Under the pieces are notes generated by a model that had not been told where the DNA came from, searched no databases, and saw only the letters and a list, made by a program, of their open reading frames with translations. Source: Rhabditoides inermis (taxonomy: Eukaryota; Nematoda; Chromadorea; Rhabditida; Rhabditidae). From it: DNA of 64,000 nucleotides. Numbering within the stretch: position 1 is the stretch's first letter; each line of letters begins with the position of its first letter. This document shows positions 48,066 to 62,093 of this stretch, piece after piece. Location: positions 61,709-125,708 of the forward strand of contig CAWZYM010000450.1 of the NCBI GenBank assembly GCA_963966185.1, in the 5' to 3' direction. A program made the translations under genes and the position numbers.

Positions 48066-49031
48066 TAGTGCTCTGGCTGACATAACTGCAAATTAGCACC
48101 CTCGTAGCGAGCTCCTGTCATATCGATTCGGCCTCATTCCCCAGGGCTCACTCCATTATATGAAGCTCTCTCGAGTTCATCCGCTGGTAATTGCTCTGAC
48201 GAACTACATATAACTACTAGTGCTCTGGCTGACATATGTGCAAAATAGCACCCTCGTAGTCCTGTCATATCGATCCGGCCTCATTCCCCAGGGCTTACTC
48301 CATTATTTGGAGCTCTCTCGAGTTCATCGGCTGGTAATTGCTCTGACGATCCACATATAATTACTAGTGCTCTGGCTGACATATGTGCAAAATAGCATCC
48401 TCGTAGCGAGCTCCTGTCATATCGATTCGGCCTCATTCCCCAGGGCTCACTCCATTATATGGAGCTCTCTCGAGTTCATCCGCTGGTAATTGCTCTAACG
48501 ATCTACATATAGTTACTAGTGCTCTGGCTGACACATGTGCAAAACAGCACCCTCGTAGCGAGCTCCTGTCATATCGATCCGGCCTCATTCCCCAGGGCTC
48601 ACTCCATTATGTGGAGCTCTCTCGAGTTCATCCGCTGGTAATTGCTCTGACGATCTACACACTTGCACCGAGTCGAGAGATAAGTGAGGTTTATTTTGGG
48701 ATTTCATCCTGAATTTCTGGATGGATTACGGTCACGGATTTGAATGTTCTCGGCTCGAGACCACCCAAGCCGTTCAATCCTGAATTAAATAATACGGATT
48801 CCGGCTGACAAATATTGCGTTAGGAATGTGGTCACATTGCCTACTTGCGTCTCCGCCCATTCTGATTGGCGGGAGAAATCGTCGGTGTTTAGGTTAATTA
48901 TGTAATGTTATCCATTGAATATCGATCTTATTTTATTTTAATACGATGCATAATGACATCAACGGTCTCATATATATTTTATGTACATTTGACAATGATT
49001 TGCTTTGGCGGTTGCGTCGCGTCCGCGACAC

Positions 49032-49128
49032 TGGGTTACTGGGTTACTGGGTTACTGGGTTACTGGGTTACTGGGTTACTGGGTTACTGGGTTACTGGGT
49101 TACTGGGTTACTGGGTTACTGGGTTACT
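49032..49128 (+). repeat. Octamer array M, ~12 copies
   Basis: Duplicate of array F, two units shorter, same exit. Confidence 0.97.
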
Positions 49129-50911
49129 TGTGCAAAGTTGCACCCTCGTAGCGAGCTCCTGTCATATCGATTCGGCCTCATTCTCCAGGGCTCACTCCAT
49201 TATATGGAGCTCTCTCGAGTTCATCCGCTGGTAATTGCTCTGACGATCTACATATAGTTACTAGTGCTCTGGCTGACATATGTGCAAAACAGCACCCTCG
49301 TAGCGAGCTCCTGTCATATCGATCCGGCCTCATTTCCCAGGGCTCACTCCATTATATGGAGCTCTCTCGAGTTCATCCGCTGGTAATTGCTCTGACGATT
49401 TACATATAGTTACTAGTGCTCTGGCTGAAGCTCCTGTCATATCGATCCGGCCTCATTCCCCAGGGCTCACTCCATTATATGGAGCTCTCTCGAGTTCATC
49501 CGCTGGTAATTGCTCTGACGATCTACATATATTTACTAGTGCTCTGGCTGACATATGTGCAAAATAGCACCCTCGTAGCGAGCTCCTGTCATATCGATTC
49601 GGCCTCATTCTCCAGGGCTCACTCCATTATATGGAGCTCTCTCGAGTTCATCCGCTGGTAATTGCTCTGACGATCTACATATAGTTACTAGTGCTCTGGC
49701 TGACATATGTGCAAAACAGCACCCTCGTAGCGAGCTCCTGTCATATCGATCCGGCCTCATTTCCCAGGGCTCACTCCATTATATGGAGCTCTCTCGAGTT
49801 CATCCGCTGGTAATTGCTCTGACGATTTACATATAGTTACTAGTGCTCTGGCTGAAGCTCCTGTCATATCGATCCGGCCTCATTCCCCAGGGCTCACTCC
49901 ATTATATGGAGCTCTCTCGAGTTCATCCGCTGGTAATTGCTCTGACGATCTACATATATTTACTAGTGCTCTGGCTGACATATGTGCAAAATAGCACCCT
50001 CGTAGCGAGCTCCTGTCATATCGATCCGGCCTCATTCCCCAGGGCTCACTCCATTATATGGAGCTCTCTCGAGTTCATCCGCTGGTAATTGCTCTAACGA
50101 TCTACATGTAGTTACTAGTGCTCTGGCTGACATATGTGCAAAACAGCACCCTCGTAGCGAGCTCCTGTCATATCGATTCGGCCTCATTCTCCAGGGCTCA
50201 CTCCATTATATGGAGCTCTCTCGAGTTCATCCGCTGGTAATTGCTCTGACGATCTACATATAGTTACTAGTGCTCTGGCTGACATATGTGCAAAACAGCA
50301 CCCTCGTAGCGAGCTCCTGTCATATCGATCCGGCCTCATTTCCCAGGGCTCACTCCATTATATGGAGCTCTCTCGAGTTCATCCGCTGGTAATTGCTCTG
50401 ACGATTTACATATAGTTACTAGTGCTCTGGCTGACATATGTGCAAAATAGCACCCTCGTAGCGAGCTCCTGTCATATCGATTCGGCCTCATTCCCCAGGG
50501 CTCACTCCATTATATGAAGCTCTCTCGAGTTCATCCGCTGGTAATTGCTCTGACGATCTACATATAATTACTAGTGCTCTGGCTGACATATGTGCAAAAT
50601 AGCACCCTCGTAGTCCTGTCATATCGATCCGGCCTCATTCCCCAGGGCTTACTCCATTATTTGGAGCTCTCTCGAGTTCATCGGCTGGTAATTGCTCTGA
50701 CGATCCACATATAATTACTAGTGCTCTGGCTGACATATGTGCAAAATAGCACCCTCGTAGCGAGCTCCTGTCATATCGATTCGGCCTCATTCCCCAGGGC
50801 TCACTCCATTATATGGAGCTCTCTCGAGTTCATCCGCTGGTAATTGCTCTAACGATCTACATATAGTTACTAGTGCTCTGGCTGACACATGTGCAAAACA
50901 GCACCCTCGTA

Positions 50912-51496
50912 AAGTGGACAAAAATCCCAAATGATTGACTGAATTTACACAAGTTATGATTCGCAGGCACATTGCTACGGTAGCAAGGTTTCAGCAAAAC
51001 ACCTGACGTAGAGAGGATTCGAACCCGCGACATGAACCAGCCGAACAGATTGCTAGGCAAATCTCTTACCGGTTGCGCCATAGAGACGATGAGTGCAATT
51101 TGCTAGTATTGAGACATCTAGTTGATTTGCGATCAATCAAAGACGGACTGTGCGAAGGAAAACCATTCATTTTCAGCTGAAACGTATGTTTTCGAAAACA
51201 ATCAAATCGTCTCTCATGCTTGTGTCTCATTATTGTCTACTTTTCTTCACAAAAACTACAAGCGCGCAGTACATTATCGCTCAATGAAAGGATCATGCCA
51301 CGTCCTCAATGGCGCAGTCGGTTAGATGTTAACCTAGCAATCTGCGGACTGCGCTCTGTCGCAGGTTCGAGTCCTGCTACCGCTCGCGTTTTACTTTCTT
51401 TCAAATTTGACTGTGCTCTTAGTTACCGTACCACCCGTTCGTGGTCTGTTCCCTCATGGGGGAGATGGTGGGTCTTTTCAATTTTTTTGTCAATTT
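50912..51496 (+). mobile_element. 585-bp TA-flanked element, copy 4
   Basis: Offset 11,884 bp from copy 1 and embedded in the same flanking repeats, so part of a duplicated ~4-kb block (36166-40344 copied to 48066-52220). Confidence 0.82.
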
Positions 51497-51980
51497 TAGC
51501 GAGCTCCTGTCATATCGATCCGGCCTCATTCCCCAGGGCTCACTCCATTATGTGGAGCTCTCTCGAGTTCATCCGCTGGTAATTGAATAATTGCTCTGAC
51601 GATCTACACACTTGCACCGAGTCGAGAGATAAGTGAGGTTTATTTTGGGATTTCATCCTGAATTTCTGGATGGATTACGGTCACGGATTTGAATGTTCTC
51701 GGCTCGAGACCACCCAAGCCGTTCAATCCTGAATTAAATAATACGGATTCCGGCTGACAAATATTGCGTTAGGAATGTGGTCACATTGCCTACTTGCGTC
51801 TCCGCCCATTCTGATTGGCGAGAGAATTCGTCGGTGTTTAGGTTAATTATGTAATGTTATCCATTGAATATCGATCTTATTTTATTTTAATACGATGCAT
51901 AATGACATCAACGGTCTCATATATATTTTATGTACATTTAACAATGATTTGCTTTGGCGGTTGCGTCGCGTCCGCGACAC

Positions 51981-52220
51981 TGGGTTACTGGGTTACTGGG
52001 TTACTGGGTTACTGGGTTACTGGGTTACTGGGTTACTGGGTTACTGGGTTACTGGGTTACTGGGTTACTGGGTTACTGGGTTACTGGGTTACTGGGTAAC
52101 TGGGTTACTGGGTAACTGGGTTACTGGGTTACTGGGTTACTGGGTTACTGGGTTACTGGGTTACTGGGTTACTGGGTTACTGGGTTACTGGGTTACTGGG
52201 TTACTGGGTTACTGGGTTAC
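51981..52220 (+). repeat. Octamer array N, 30 copies
   Basis: Fourth array with the TAACTGGG pair. Confidence 0.97.
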
Positions 52221-53187
52221 TAGTGCTCTGGCTGACATAACTGCAAATTAGCACCCTCGTAGCGAGCTCCTGTCATATCGATTCGGCCTCATTCCCCAGG
52301 GCTCACTCCATTATATGAAGCTCTCTCGAGTTCATCCGCTGGTAATTGCTCTGACGAACTACATATAATTACTAGTGCTCTGGCTGACATATGTGCAAAA
52401 TAGCACCCTCGTAGTCCTGTCATATCGATCCGGCCTCATTCCCCAGGGCTTACTCCATTATTTGGAGCTCTCTCGAGTTCATCGGCTGGTAATTGCTCTG
52501 ACGATCCACATATAATTACTAGTGCTCTGGCTGACATATGTGCAAAATAGCACCCTCGTAGCGAGCTCCTGTCATATCGATTCGGCCTCATTCCCCAGGG
52601 CTCACTCCATTATATGGAGCTCTCTCGAGTTCATCCGCTGGTAATTGCTCTAACGATCTACATATAGTTACTAGTGCTCTGGCTGACACATGTGCAAAAC
52701 AGCACCCTCGTAGCGAGCTCCTGTCATATCGATCCGGCCTCATTCCCCAGGGCTCACTCCATTATGTGGAGCTCTCTCGAGTTCATCCGCTGGTAATTGC
52801 TCTGACGATCTACACACTTGCACCGAGTCGAGAGATAAGTGAGGTTTATTTTGGGATTTCATCCTGAATTTCTGGATGGATTACGGTCACGGATTTGAAT
52901 GTTCTCGGCTCGAGACCACCCAAGCCGTTCAATCCTGAATTAAATAATACGGATTCCGGCTGACAAATATTGCGTTGGGAATGTGGTCACATTGCCTACT
53001 TGCGTCTCCGCCCATTCTGATTGGCGGGAGAATTCGTCGGTGTTTAGGTTAATTATGTAATGTTATCCATTGAATATCGATCTTATTTTATTTTAATACG
53101 ATGCATAATGACATCAACGGTCTCATACATATTTTATGTACATTTTGACAATGATTTGCTTTGGCGGTTGCGTCGCGTCCGCGACAC

Positions 53188-53244
53188 TGGGTTACTGGGT
53201 TACTGGGTTACTGGGTTACTGGGTTACTGGGTTACTGGGTTACT
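53188..53244 (+). repeat. Octamer array O, 7 copies
   Basis: Shortest array; same exit (TGTGCAAAGTTGC) as F and M. Its leader carries a private extra T (ACATTTTGACAATG). Confidence 0.97.
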
Positions 53245-54897
53245 TGTGCAAAGTTGCACCCTCGTAGCGAGCTCCTGTCATATCGATTCGGCCTCATTCT
53301 CCAGGGCTCACTCCATTATATGGAGCTCTCTCGATTTCATCCGCTGGTAATTGCTCTGACGATCTACATATAGTTACTAGTGCTCTGGCTGACATATGTG
53401 CAAAACAGCACCCTCGTAGCGAGCTCCTGTCATATCGATCCGGCCTCATTTCCCAGGGCTCACTCCATTATATGGAGCTCTCTCGAGTTCATCCGCTGGT
53501 AATTGCTCTGACGATTTACATATAGTTACTAGTGCTCTGGCTGAAGCTCCTGTCATATCGATCCGGCCTCATTCCCCAGGGCTCACTCCATTATATGGAG
53601 CTCTCTCGAGTTCATCCGCTGGTAATTGCTCTGACGATCTACATATATTTACTAGTGCTCTGGCTGACATATGTGCAAAATAGCACCCTCGTAGCGAGCT
53701 CCTGTCATATCGATCCGGCCTCATTCCCCAGGGCTCACTCCATTATATGGAGCTCTCTCGAGTTCATCCGCTGGTAATTGCTCTAACGATCTACATGTAG
53801 TTACTAGTGCTCTGGCTGACATATGTGCAAAACAGCACCCTCGTAGCGAGCTCCTGTCATATCGATTCGGCCTCATTCTCCAGGGCTCACTCCATTATAT
53901 GGAGCTCTCTCGAGTTCATCCGCTGGTAATTGCTCTGACGATCTACATATAGTTACTAGTGCTCTGGCTGACAAATGTGCAAAACAGCACCCTCGTAGCG
54001 AGCTCCTGTCATATCGATCCGGCCTCATTTCCCAGGGCTCACTCCATTATATGGAGCTCTCTCGAGTTCATCCGCTGGTAATTGCTCTGACGATTTACAT
54101 ATAGTTACTAGTGCTCTGGCTGAAGCTCCTGTCATATCGATCCGGCCTCATTCCCCAGGGCTCACTCCATTATATGGAGCTCTCTCGAGTTCATCCGCTG
54201 GTAATTGCTCTGACGATCTACATATATTTACTAGTGCTCTGGCTGACATATGTGCAAAATAGCACCCTCGTAGCGAGCTCCTGTCATATCGATCCGGCCT
54301 CATTCCCCAGGGCTCACTCCATTATATGGAGCTCTCTCGAGTTCATCCGCTGGTAATTGCTCTAACGATCTACATGTAGTTACTAGTGCTCTGGCTGACA
54401 TATGTGCAAAACAGCACCCTCGTAGCGAGCTCCTGTCATATCGATCCGGCCTCATTCCCCAGGGCTCACCCCATTATGTGGAGCTCTCTCGAGTTCATCG
54501 CTGGTAATTGCTCTGACGATCTACACACTTGCACCGAGTCGAGAGATAAGTGAGGTTTATTTTGGGATTTCATCCTGAATTTCTGGATGGATTACGGTCA
54601 CGGATTTGAATGTTCTCGGCTCGAGACCACCCAAGCCGTTCAATCCTGAATTAAATAATACGGATTCCGGCTGACAAATATTGCGTTAGGAATGTGGTCA
54701 CATTGCCTACTTGCGTCTCCGCCCATTCTGATTGGCGGGAGATTTCGTCGGTGTTTAGGTTGATTATGTAATGTTATCCATTAAAAATCGATCTTATTTT
54801 ATTATAATACGATGCATAATGACATCAACGGTCTCATATATATTTTATGTACATTTGACAATGATTTGCTTTGGCGGTTGCGTCGCGTCCGCGACAC

Positions 54898-55331
54898 TGG
54901 GTTACTGGGTTACTGGGTTACTGGGTTACTGGGTTACTGGGTTACTGGGTTACTGGGTTACTAGGTTACTGGGTTACTGGGTTACTGGGTTACTGGGTTA
55001 CTGGGTTTCTGGGTTTCTGGGTTACTGGGTTACTGGGTTACTGGGTTACTGGGTTACTGGGTTACTGGGTTACTGGGTTACTGGGTTACTGGGTTACTGG
55101 GTTACTGGGTTACTGGGTTACTGGGTTACTGGGTTACTGGGTTACTGGGTTACTGGGTTACTGGGTTACTGGGTTACTGGGTTACTGGGTTACTGGGTTA
55201 CTGGGTTACTGGGTTACTGGGTTACTGGGTTACTGGGTTACTGGGTTACTGGGTTACTGGGTTACTGGGTTACTGGGTTACTGGGTTACTGGGTTACTGG
55301 GTTACTGGGTTACTGGGTTACTGGGTTACTG
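54898..55331 (+). repeat. Octamer array P, ~54 copies
   Basis: Has variants TAGG and GGGTTTCT; exits directly into TATCCTAAACCCTACACGGG, the start of the 1.96-kb block. Confidence 0.97.
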
Positions 55332-57295
55332 TATCCTAAACCCTACACGGGCAAAACCATGGAACGGGACCGACCTTACTCTAGCATCGCTATCACCGAA
55401 CCATGAGCTCATACGAAAAGGAGGGGGCGGGGCTAGAACTCGGAGCGTGTGGCGTCTCCGCGCAGGTGTGTGGCGGGTGTGTGGAAGACGAGGGCGGCCG
55501 AGTGAGGGGGCGAGGGAAGTGCCGGCTCCAAACAGGCGCGGACGGGGCAGACGAATCCAAGCTGGCGCTTCTTCTTCACATCCCATGCGAACAGCAACAG
55601 AGAGTACAGTATTCGTTCAGCGGGTAGTACGGTATCATGTTGTTCTCACACAGTGGATGTCATATGGTATGATCATAGTCAAAGTTATACGGTTTCGGTC
55701 GTGGATTCCACGACACTCCCCCTTTCGCAAGGAAATATGCGGCCATACGGGGAGTTCAATTAATGTCGCATACAGTCGATTCACTTGGTTGTAGCGGTTG
55801 TGGGTGACTACAGAAAATGGGCAGCCACAGCATACTCGTGGCACTTCCCGGTTTGAGATCATGTTGTGATAATAGTGTGCACAGGTTGTTGGTGGGAGAG
55901 TCCGTTATATCCGCCAAACAGTGCGCGATATAAAGAAATAGTGGTTACTGTATAGAGTACGGTAGGTAAGCGTACGGTAGGTACCGTAGTCTAAAAAGGG
56001 TTACGGTAGCTCCGACTTAATAGTGTTATTAATCGATAGAGGTTCGCTCGTTATCAATAATATTATGAATATGTAATGGTTGTTTCAAAACGTAAGCAGT
56101 ACTGCATCAGTAGTGACTAACAGTCGCGGTTCACTTGCCGCGACCCTCCCCCTCGACCCAGAGATGTGGTAAGAGCGGTGCGTTTAGCGCTGAGGTTAGA
56201 GGCGTCACTTCATATTCTATGAAGTTGTGATAGTCATCGAATGATAGTGGTTGGATGAATCGGCAATCGACTGATCATGTCGCTGTTGTTGTTTGGATCT
56301 GAAAGGGGTTGGCTGCAATCACGTTATTGTCTGTGTTGCTTGTTTCATCATCATCCCTGTATCGGATATTTCGGTTTCATAAACTCAATCACGTTACGGC
56401 CCAATCGGTAATGGGGATGAGTGAGAATAGAATAGCTGCTCACACGATAGTGAGCGGTTGCGAGGTTGTGGGTGAGCGTGGGAAAATGCTCGGACAGAGT
56501 GAGGTAGTGATGGCGGTTATCGATCGATACCGCGTGGCAGGTTCTCAAAGTTTCGAAACGCGTGCAAATCGCGAACAAAATTTATGAATGAGAGCGTTTA
56601 GAAGCAATCAAATATGGTGGTTCGGAGGTTGTGGTGGTGGTTCAGAGGTGTTATGTTTGACACTTGAAGCCGCAAAAGCGTTGTGATATGGCACGTGGGC
56701 CTTTCTCGGTTCGTCGACCGGTGGTTTAATCGATACGTGGATCGATAATGGGTGATGGTTTCGATTGATATCAGTTGAGTTAGTCAACTATATCAGTATC
56801 GAGCAATAGAAATGATTTGGAAGCTGACAGAGCCAACTAGCCAAATCAAAGAACGCACAGGCGCAAAGTGCAAGATGATGCAATCGCGCAAAACAACAAT
56901 CTGAGACAATCGCGAGAGTGAAACGGCTGGATTCGTGTTAACCGAGCCGATGCACCAATGTTCAGGAAGAATAGGGTGGGATGGTCCACTATAACCGAAT
57001 AGCGACCAACCCCAACTCTGCGCGATGTTTAGACAATCAAAAGAGACACGATTCGACGGAGGAAAGATCGGAGCCTCCGCGAATCATAGACAGCCCATAT
57101 TACCAAAAAAGGATAGAAACACATAATAAGAATAAGAGAGTTTTACTGACAACCGGAAAGAACCGCACGCCGGCGGGGACACACAAAACAATGTCGGACA
57201 CACGTCCACGACAACAAGACAAGGGAGCATCACTCCAATCATAACACACACACTAGTCGCAACTAGGAAGAAAAGGGACTACTGCATTCCGCTAG
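55332..57295 (+). repeat. 1.96-kb dispersed block, copy 1
   Basis: Starts TATCCTAAACCCTACACGGG, contains ACCATGGAACGGGACCG, GGAGGGGGCGGGGC, the palindrome GTCGTGGATTCCACGAC near 55700 and mixed-composition sequence. It is copied at 57296-57679 (first 384 bp only) and 60132-62093, and its start recurs at 62094. Open frames are short and without domains. The start of the next copy follows at once, so the block was tandemly arranged. Confidence 0.9.
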
Positions 57296-57679
57296 TATCC
57301 TAAACCCTACACGGGCAAAACCATGGAACGGGACCGACCTTACTCTAGCATCGCTATCACCGAACCATGAGCTCATACGAAAAGGAGGGGGCGGGGCTAG
57401 AACTCGGAGCGTGTGGCGTCTCCGCGCAGGTGTGTGGCGGGTGTGTGGAAGACGAGGGCGGCCGAGTGAGGGGGCGAGGGAAGTGCCGGCTCCAAACAGG
57501 CGCGGACGGGGCAGACGAATCCAAGCTGGCGCTTCTTCTTCACATCCCATGCGAACAGCAACAGAGAGTACAGTATTCGTTCAGCGGGTAGTACGGTATC
57601 ATGTTGTTCTCACACAGTGGATGTCATATGGTATGATCATAGTCAAAGTTATACGGTTTCGGTCGTGGAATCCACGACA
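57296..57679 (+). repeat. Truncated copy of the 1.96-kb block
   Basis: Follows the first block head-to-tail and stops just after the palindrome (GTCGTGGAATCCACGAC, centre base changed from T to A), where it is joined to ACTAGTGCTCTGG of a 152-mer. Confidence 0.93.
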
Positions 57680-59367
57680 ACTAGTGCTCTGGCTGACATA
57701 TGTGCAAAATAGCACCCTCGTAGCGAGCTCCTGTCATATCGATCCGGCCTCATTCCCCAGGGCTCACTCCATTATATGGAGCTCTTTCGAGTTCATCCGC
57801 TGGTAATCGCTCTGACGATTCATATATCATTACTAGTGCTCTGGCTGACATAATTGCAAATTAGCACCCTCGTAGCGAGCTCCTGTCATATCGATTCGGC
57901 CTCATTCCCCAGGGCTCACTCCATTATATGAAGCTCTCTCGAGTTCATCCGCTGGTAATTGCTCTGACGATCTACATATAATTACTAGTGCTCTGGCTGA
58001 CATATGTGCAAAATAGCACCCTCGTAGTCCTGTCATATCGATCCGGCCTCATTCCCCAGGGCTTACTCCATTATTTGGAGCTCTCTCGAGTTCATCGGCT
58101 GGTAATTGCTCTGACGATCCACATATAATTACTAGTGCTCTGGCTGACATAGAGTTCATCCGCTGGTAATTGCTCTGACGATCTACATATAATTACTAGT
58201 GCTCTGGCTGACATATGTGCAAAATAGCACCCTCGTAGTCCTGTCATATCGATCCGGCCTCATTCCCCAGGGCTCACTCCATTATATGGAGCTCTCTCGA
58301 GTTCATCCGCTGGTAATTGCTCTGACGATCTACATATAATTACTAGTGCTCTGGCTGACATATGTGCAAAATAGCACCCTCGTAGTCCTGTCATATCGAT
58401 CCGGCCTCATTCCCCAGGGCTTACTCCATTATTTGGAGCTCTCTCGAGTTCATCGGCTGGTAATTGCTCTGACGATCCACATATAATTACTAGTGCTCTG
58501 GCTGACATAGAGTTCATCCGCTGGTAATTGCTCTGACGATCTACATATAATTACTAGTGCTCTGGCTGACATATGTGCAAAATAGCACCCTCGTAGTCCT
58601 GTCATATCGATCCGGCCTCATTCCCCAGGGCTCACTCCATTATATGGAGCTCTCTCGAGTTCATCCGCTGGTAATTGCTCTGACGATCTACATATATTTA
58701 CTAGTGCTCTGGCTGACATATGTGCAAAATAGCACCCTCGTAGCGAGCTCCTGTCATATCGATCCGGCCTCATTCCCCAGGGCTCACTCCATTATATGGA
58801 GCTCTCTCGAGTTCATCCGCTGGTAATTGCTCTAACGATCTACATATAGTTACTAGTGCTCTGGCTGACACATGTGCAAAACAGCACCCTCGTAGCGAGC
58901 TCCTGTCATATCGATCCGGCCTCATTCCCCAGGGCTCACTCCATTATGTGGAGCTCTCTCGAGTTCATCGCTGGTAATTGCTCTGACGATCTACACACTT
59001 GCACCGAGTCGAGAGATAAGTGAGGTTTATTTTGGGATTTCATCCTGAATTTCTGGATGGATTACGGTCACGGATTTGAATGTTCTCGGCTCGAGACCAC
59101 CCAAGCCGTTCAATCCTGAATTAAATAATACGGATTCCGGCTGACAAATATTGCGTTAGGAATGTGGTCACATTGCCTACTTGCGTCTCCGCCCATTCTG
59201 ATTGGCGGGAGATTTCGTCGGTGTTTAGGTTGATTATGTAATGTTATCCATTAAAAATCGATCTTATTTTATTATAATACGATGCATAATGACATCAACG
59301 GTCTCATATATATTTTGTGTACATTTGACAATGATTTGCTTTGGCGGTTGCGTCGCGTCCGCGACAC

Positions 59368-60131
59368 TGGGTTACTGGGTTACTGGGTTACTGGGTTACT
59401 GGGTTACTGGGTTACTGGGTTACTGGGTTACTGGGTTACTGGGTTACTGGGTTACTGGGTTACTGGGTTACTGGGTTACTGGGTTACTGGGTTACTGGGT
59501 TACTGGGTTACTGGGTTACTGGGTTACTGGGTTACTGGGTTACTGGGTTACTGGGTTACTGGGTTACTGGGTTACTGGGTTACTGGGTTTTTTTGGGTTA
59601 CTGGGTTACTGGGTTACTGGGTTACTGGGTTACTGGGTTACTGGGTTACTGGGTTACTGGGTTACTGGGTTACTGGGTTACTGGGTTACTGGGTTACTGG
59701 GTTACTGGGTTACTGGGTTACTGGGTTACTGGGTTACTGGGTTACTGGGTTACTGGGTTACTGGGTTACTGGGTTACTGGGTTACTGGGTTACTGGGTTA
59801 CTGGGTTACTGGGTTACTGGGTTACTGGGTTACTGGGTTACTGGGTTACTGGGTTACTGGGTTACTGGGTTACTGGGTTACTGGGTTACTGGGTTACTGG
59901 GTTACTGGGTTACTGGGTTACTGGGTTACTGGGTTACTGGGTTACTGGGTTACTGGGTTACTGGGTTACTGGGTTACTGGGTTACTGGGTTACTGGGTTA
60001 CTGGGTTACTGGGTTACTGGGTTACTGGGTTACTGGGTTACTGGGTTACTGGGTTACTGGGTTACTGGGTTACTGGGTTACTGGGTTACTGGGTTACTGG
60101 GTTACTGGGTTACTGGGTTACTGGGTTACTG
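59368..60131 (+). repeat. Octamer array Q, ~95 copies
   Basis: One interruption (GGGTTTTTTTGGG near 59587). Same leader type and same exit into TATCCTAAACCC as array P, so P and Q blocks are duplicates. Confidence 0.97.
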
Positions 60132-62093
60132 TATCCTAAACCCTACACGGGCAAAACCATGGAACGGGACCGACCTTACTCTAGCATCGCTATCACCGAA
60201 CCATGAGCTCATACGAAAAGGAGGGGGCGGGGCTAGAACTCGGAGCGTGTGGCGTCTCCGCGCAGGTGTGTGGCGGGTGTGTGGAAGACGAGGGCGGCCG
60301 AGTGAGGGGGCGAGGAAGTGCCGGCTCCAAACAGGCGCGGACGGGGCAGACGAATCCAAGCTGGCGCTTCTTCTTCACATCCCATGCGAACAGCAACAGA
60401 GAGTACAGTATTCGTTCAGCGGGTAGTACGGTATCATGTTGTTCTCACACAGTGGATGTCATATGGTATGATCATAGTCAAAGTTATACGGTTTCGGTCG
60501 TGGATTCCACGACACTCCCCCTTTCGCAAGGAAATATGCGGCCATACGGGGAGTTCAATTAATGTCGCATACAGTCGATTCACTTGGTTGTAGCGGTTGT
60601 GGGTGACTACAGAAAATGGGCAGCCACAGCATACTCGTGGCACTTCCCGGTTTGAGATCATGTTGTGATAATAGTGTGCACAGGTTGTTGGTGGGAGAGT
60701 CCGTTATATCCGCCAAACAGTGCGCGATATAAAGAAATAGTGGTTACTGTATAGAGTACGGTAGGTAAGCGTACGGTAGGTACCGTAGTCATAAAAGGGT
60801 TACGGTAGCTCCGACTTAATAGTGTTATTAATCGATAGAGGTTCGCTCGTTATCAATAATATTATGAATATGTAATGGTTGTTTCAAAACGTAAGCAGTA
60901 CTGCATCAGTAGTGACTAACAGTCGCGGTTCACTTGCCGCGACCCTCCCCCTCGACCAGAGATGTGGTAAGAGCGGTGCGTTTAGCGCTGAGGTTAGAGG
61001 CGTCACTTCATATTCTATGAAGTTGTGATAGTCATCGAATGATAGTGGTTGGATGAATCGGCAATCGACTGATCATGTCGCTGTTGTTGTTTGGATCTGA
61101 AAGGGGTTGGCTGCAATCACGTTATTGTCTGTGTTGCTTGTTTCATCATCATCCCTGTATCGGATATTTCGGTTTCATAAACTCAATCACGTTACGGCCC
61201 AATCGGTAATGGGGATGAGTGAGAATAGAATAGCTGCTCACACGATAGTGAGCGGTTGCGAGGTTGTGGGTGAGCGTGGGAAAATGCTCGGACAGAGTGA
61301 GGTAGTGATGGCGGTTATCGATCGATACCGCGTGGCAGGTTCTCAAAGTTTCGAAACGCGTGCAAATCGCGAACAAAATTTATGAATGAGAGCGTTTAGA
61401 AGCAATCAAATATGGTGGTTCGGAGGTTGTGGTGGTGGTTCAGAGGTGTTATGTTTGACACTTGAAGCCGCAAAAGCGTTGTGATATGGCACGTGGGCCT
61501 TTCTCGGTTCGTCGACCGGTGGTTTAATCGATACGTGGATCGATAATAGGTGATGGTTTCGATTGATATCAGTTGAGTTAGTCAACTATATCAGTATCGA
61601 GCAATAGAAATGATTTGGAAGCTGACAGAGCCAACTAGCCAAATCAAAGAACGCACAGGCGCAAAGTGCAAGATGATGCAATCGCGCAAAACAACAATCT
61701 GAGACAATCGCGAGAGTGAAACGGCTGGATTCGTGTTAACCGAGCCGATGCACCAATGTTCAGGAAGAATAGGGTGGGATGGTCCACTATAACCAAATAG
61801 CGACCAACCCCAACTCTGCGCGATGTTTAGACAATCAAAAGAGACACGATTCGACGAAGGAAAGATCGGAGCCTCCGCGAATCATAGACAGCCCATATTA
61901 CCAAAAAAGGATAGAAACACATAATAAGAATAAGAGAGTTTTACTGACAACCGGAAAGAACCGCACGCCGGCGGGGACACACAAAACAATGTCGGACACA
62001 CGTCCACGACAACAAGACAAGGGAGCATCACTCCAATCATAACACACACACTAGTCGCAACTAGGAAGAAAAGGGACTACTGCATTCCGCTAG
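60132..62093 (+). repeat. 1.96-kb dispersed block, copy 2
   Basis: Nearly identical to 55332-57295 with a few indels (for example CGAGGAAGTG for CGAGGGAAGTG near 60312) and scattered substitutions. Confidence 0.93.

Noticed and set aside
55332..55352. Telomere boundary because of CCTAAACCCT
   Set aside because: A single occurrence per block, not repeated in tandem; it only superficially resembles a telomere repeat.
29361..60131. CRISPR array or bacterial origin for the repeats
   Set aside because: Repeats are contiguous without unique spacers, and surrounding genes have spliceosomal introns.
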